From positions 1-37,069 of IMG/VR virus record IMGVR_UViG_3300048591_000451: DNA of 37,069 nt. One strand, 5' to 3'. The translations under genes and the position numbers were made by a program. Position 1 is the first letter of the stretch, and every line of letters starts with the position of its first letter. The notes under the pieces were generated by a model. It saw only the letters and a list, made by a program, of their open reading frames with translations, was not told the origin of the DNA and made no database searches. Source of the stretch: a virus. Of this stretch, positions 35,590 through 37,069 are shown piece by piece.

Positions 35590-36414
35590 TTAATCATTTT
35601 TACCATAACGCTTTACATTTTCATATTTTGGATACCCATAAACCAATAAAACATCAGTAGGCAAATTGTTTTGCAATATCTCAAAATAATTTTCTGACAT
35701 TTTTTTGAATAAATCATCCTTGTTTTCAACGATTATTTGAATATGAACTTCATTGTTGTTTTTAATCGTATAATAAATATCAGCGTTAATTTTATAAAAT
35801 TCTGCTTGACTATTATTATTGTCTTCAAAAAGAACTACTAATCGTTCTGGAAGTTCAACCGGTCCGCCTTTTACTACGCCTTTTACTTCTGCTTTGACAA
35901 TGTAATTATATTCTGAATGTTTGCCTTGAACATCAAGTTTTTCAACGCTTGAAGAAATTTTTAGCGCTGACATTGTTTGATAAAAATGCGTGAAGTCTTC
36001 TATTTTTTTCTTGTTGTTTTTAACAAAAGCCAACAATTCATTACTTGATTGAATTCTTTCAATATTTTCAATCAAATCAAAAAGTTTTTTGTTCATCGTT
36101 TGACATTGAATTATCTCGGGTGAGCCTTCTTTGGCAAACTCATCAATTACACAATGTGCCAAACTTCCTTGATTATCAAAATAAACAACAGTATTCTGAT
36201 ATTTGAATTTTTCTATATAATTGCAAAACTTTTCAATGTTGTTGAATTGATGATTTCTGTTTAGTTGAACCAAAGGCAATAAGACTTTTTCTTCTTTGAT
36301 TATAATTTCATTGACACCTTCTGAACTCATTTGCTTTAAAACTGCAATTGATGTTCCTTGTTCAGGAATGTTTTTTAGTGCATCCAATAATTTATTTTCG
36401 CTTTCTAATTCCAT
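35590..36414 (-). CDS. DUF2303-like phage protein
   Basis: This 274-residue protein has the build of DUF2303 proteins. There is an N-terminal region with FNNIEKFCNYIEKFKYQNTV and VYFDNQGSLAHCVIDEF, a central CQTMNKKLFDLIENIERIQS then LLAFVKNNKKKIEDF, and a C-terminal beta-rich part with VELPERLVVLFEDNNNSQAE. It ends with LPTDVLLVYGYPKYENV, a usual end for the family. DUF2303 proteins lie in early or recombination regions of many phages, but their role is unknown. The start ATG at 36414 follows AAAAGGAAA. It ends before a strong terminator. Confidence 0.6.
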   Translation of the reverse strand: MELESENKLLDALKNIPEQGTSIAVLKQMSSEGVNEIIIKEEKVLLPLVQLNRNHQFNNIEKFCNYIEKFKYQNTVVYFDNQGSLAHCVIDEFAKEGSPEIIQCQTMNKKLFDLIENIERIQSSNELLAFVKNNKKKIEDFTHFYQTMSALKISSSVEKLDVQGKHSEYNYIVKAEVKGVVKGGPVELPERLVVLFEDNNNSQAEFYKINADIYYTIKNNNEVHIQIIVENKDDLFKKMSENYFEILQNNLPTDVLLVYGYPKYENVKRYGKND

Positions 36415-36450
36415 TTTTAATTTTCCTTTTTAAAATTTATTTTCAGTTAA

Positions 36451-36879
36451 TTACGCTTTTTTGACTTCACCTGTTTTAGTGCTAATCTTATTTCCTTTTC
36501 CATCCTTAATATATTCGCCTTCTTCTTCTACTTCTTCTTCAAAATTTTCTATTGTAGTTTGTAAAGGTGAATCATAGTCACTACCTCGTTCTTGAACAAA
36601 CAATCCCTCATCTTGCTTGATTGCAAGCGAAGTATTTGTTATCTTTGGAAGGACCCTTGTCACTTCGCTGCTAATAGAAAAATGGTCTTCTAAGTCGCTG
36701 AGTGGCTGAATAGTTAAGCAAATCATTACTTTGCCTTTTAATTTTTTTGCATCGACATGATGAATATCTGCCATTTTAAATAAATCTTTGGCCGTTATAC
36801 CCAAATACTCATTTATCAATTCTACAGTTTTTCCGCTTTCGATATTTTGAATTCCTACTTTTTGAAATTTTATTGTCAT
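36451..36879 (-). CDS. Hypothetical protein, 142 residues
   Basis: No family is recognised. The sequence has a folded N-terminal part of about 100 residues (VELINEYLGITAKDLFKMAD, KGKVMICLTIQPLSDLEDHF) and then an acidic region (ENFEEEVEEEGEY) before a short basic tail (KISTKTGEVKKA). The acidic end resembles the tails of single-strand DNA-binding or scaffold-type phage proteins, but no core motif confirms this. It lies just before the DUF2303-like gene, and both are probably early. The start ATG at 36879 has AAAGGT upstream. Confidence 0.55.
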   Translation of the reverse strand: MTIKFQKVGIQNIESGKTVELINEYLGITAKDLFKMADIHHVDAKKLKGKVMICLTIQPLSDLEDHFSISSEVTRVLPKITNTSLAIKQDEGLFVQERGSDYDSPLQTTIENFEEEVEEEGEYIKDGKGNKISTKTGEVKKA

Positions 36880-36978
36880 TTTGTTTTACCTTTTTTAAAA
36901 GTTTGTTTTTTTTTAATTCACTCCCTATTTTTTTTATTTTTTTTACCTCCCTTCTTTTTGTATTGAATGTATTTTTTT

Positions 36979-37068
36979 TTAAACACTGTTAATAATTCCT
37001 TCTAGTTCTTTTATTTTTTTTTCTGTATCATTTAACTTAAATCTTAAATAGTCTATAATATTAATATT
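36979..37068 (-). CDS. Partial hypothetical protein at right edge (C-terminal end)
   Basis: This frame enters from the right edge and ends with TAA at 36979. It reads NINIIDYLRFKLNDTEKKIK then ELEGIINSV, a charged helical end. Its first codons coincide in frame with the last codons of the partial gene at 1-334, so together they make one protein of 134 residues if the window closes as a circle. Between 36880 and 36978 there is only A/T-rich sequence with two Shine-Dalgarno-like words (36951-36957 and 36921-36926) and no other gene. Confidence 0.6.
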   Translation of the reverse strand, partial: NINIIDYLRFKLNDTEKKIKELEGIINSV

Positions 37069-37069
37069 T

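Noticed and set aside
1-37069. Recoded stop codons (a different genetic code, as in some gut phages)
   Set aside because: TAA, TAG and TGA all end genes at sensible places beside the next start, and no long gene is interrupted by a repeated stop codon type.

Overview
This window looks like the essentially complete genome of a tailed phage (Caudoviricetes, siphovirus type, HK97-fold capsid). It is clearly AT-rich, and every supported gene lies on the minus strand, so transcription runs from high to low coordinates. Most genes follow a Shine-Dalgarno sequence (GGGAG or AGGA types), and many starts and stops overlap as ATGA or TAATG. Two proteins carry lipoprotein signals, one with the layout of a unimolecular spanin, which leans towards a Gram-negative low-GC host, but the host cannot be named from sequence alone. 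The two window ends share 20 bases with one mismatch, and the partial genes at the two ends join in the same reading frame. The molecule is therefore probably circular or circularly permuted.

Read in the direction of transcription: 36979-33483 holds small, mostly unknown genes, including a DUF2303-like protein and small Cys-rich proteins. 33476-29691 is the packaging module: a TerS-like HTH protein, a lipoprotein, an HNH homing-type endonuclease, a ParB-domain protein and the large terminase. 29624-23995 is the head module: a portal with a fused MuF domain, HK97 protease, major capsid protein followed by a strong terminator, a decoration-like protein, a head-tail connector and a head-closure protein.

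23993-18016 is an unusual block of about 6 kb set between head closure and tail completion. It encodes a fibre-like protein, a small membrane protein, a lipoprotein, a 665-residue beta-rich protein, an ORF with a tail-tube-like domain followed by leucine-rich repeats, and a 284-residue protein. The beta-rich ORF and the tube/LRR ORF meet at a run of nine A residues. A -1 shift there would make one protein of about 1190 residues, and the tube domain is complete only if that shift occurs. This is the most interesting signal in the window.

18011-8312 is the tail module: gp10-like protein, tail terminator, tail tube, two tail assembly chaperone ORFs linked by a second nine-A -1 slip site, tape measure, distal tail and fibre proteins, and a small membrane protein. 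After a 370-base leader region with a good promoter, 7941-1 is the early/replication module. It contains unknown small genes separated by hairpins and terminators, a DUF1351/PD-(D/E)XK nuclease fusion, RecT, RusA, two excisionase-like HTH proteins, a DUF4373 replication protein with an internal 12-bp repeat array, and a non-coding stretch with 10-bp-phased repeats and a large hairpin that may be the replication origin. I could not recognise an integrase, a CI-type repressor, an endolysin or any tRNA.
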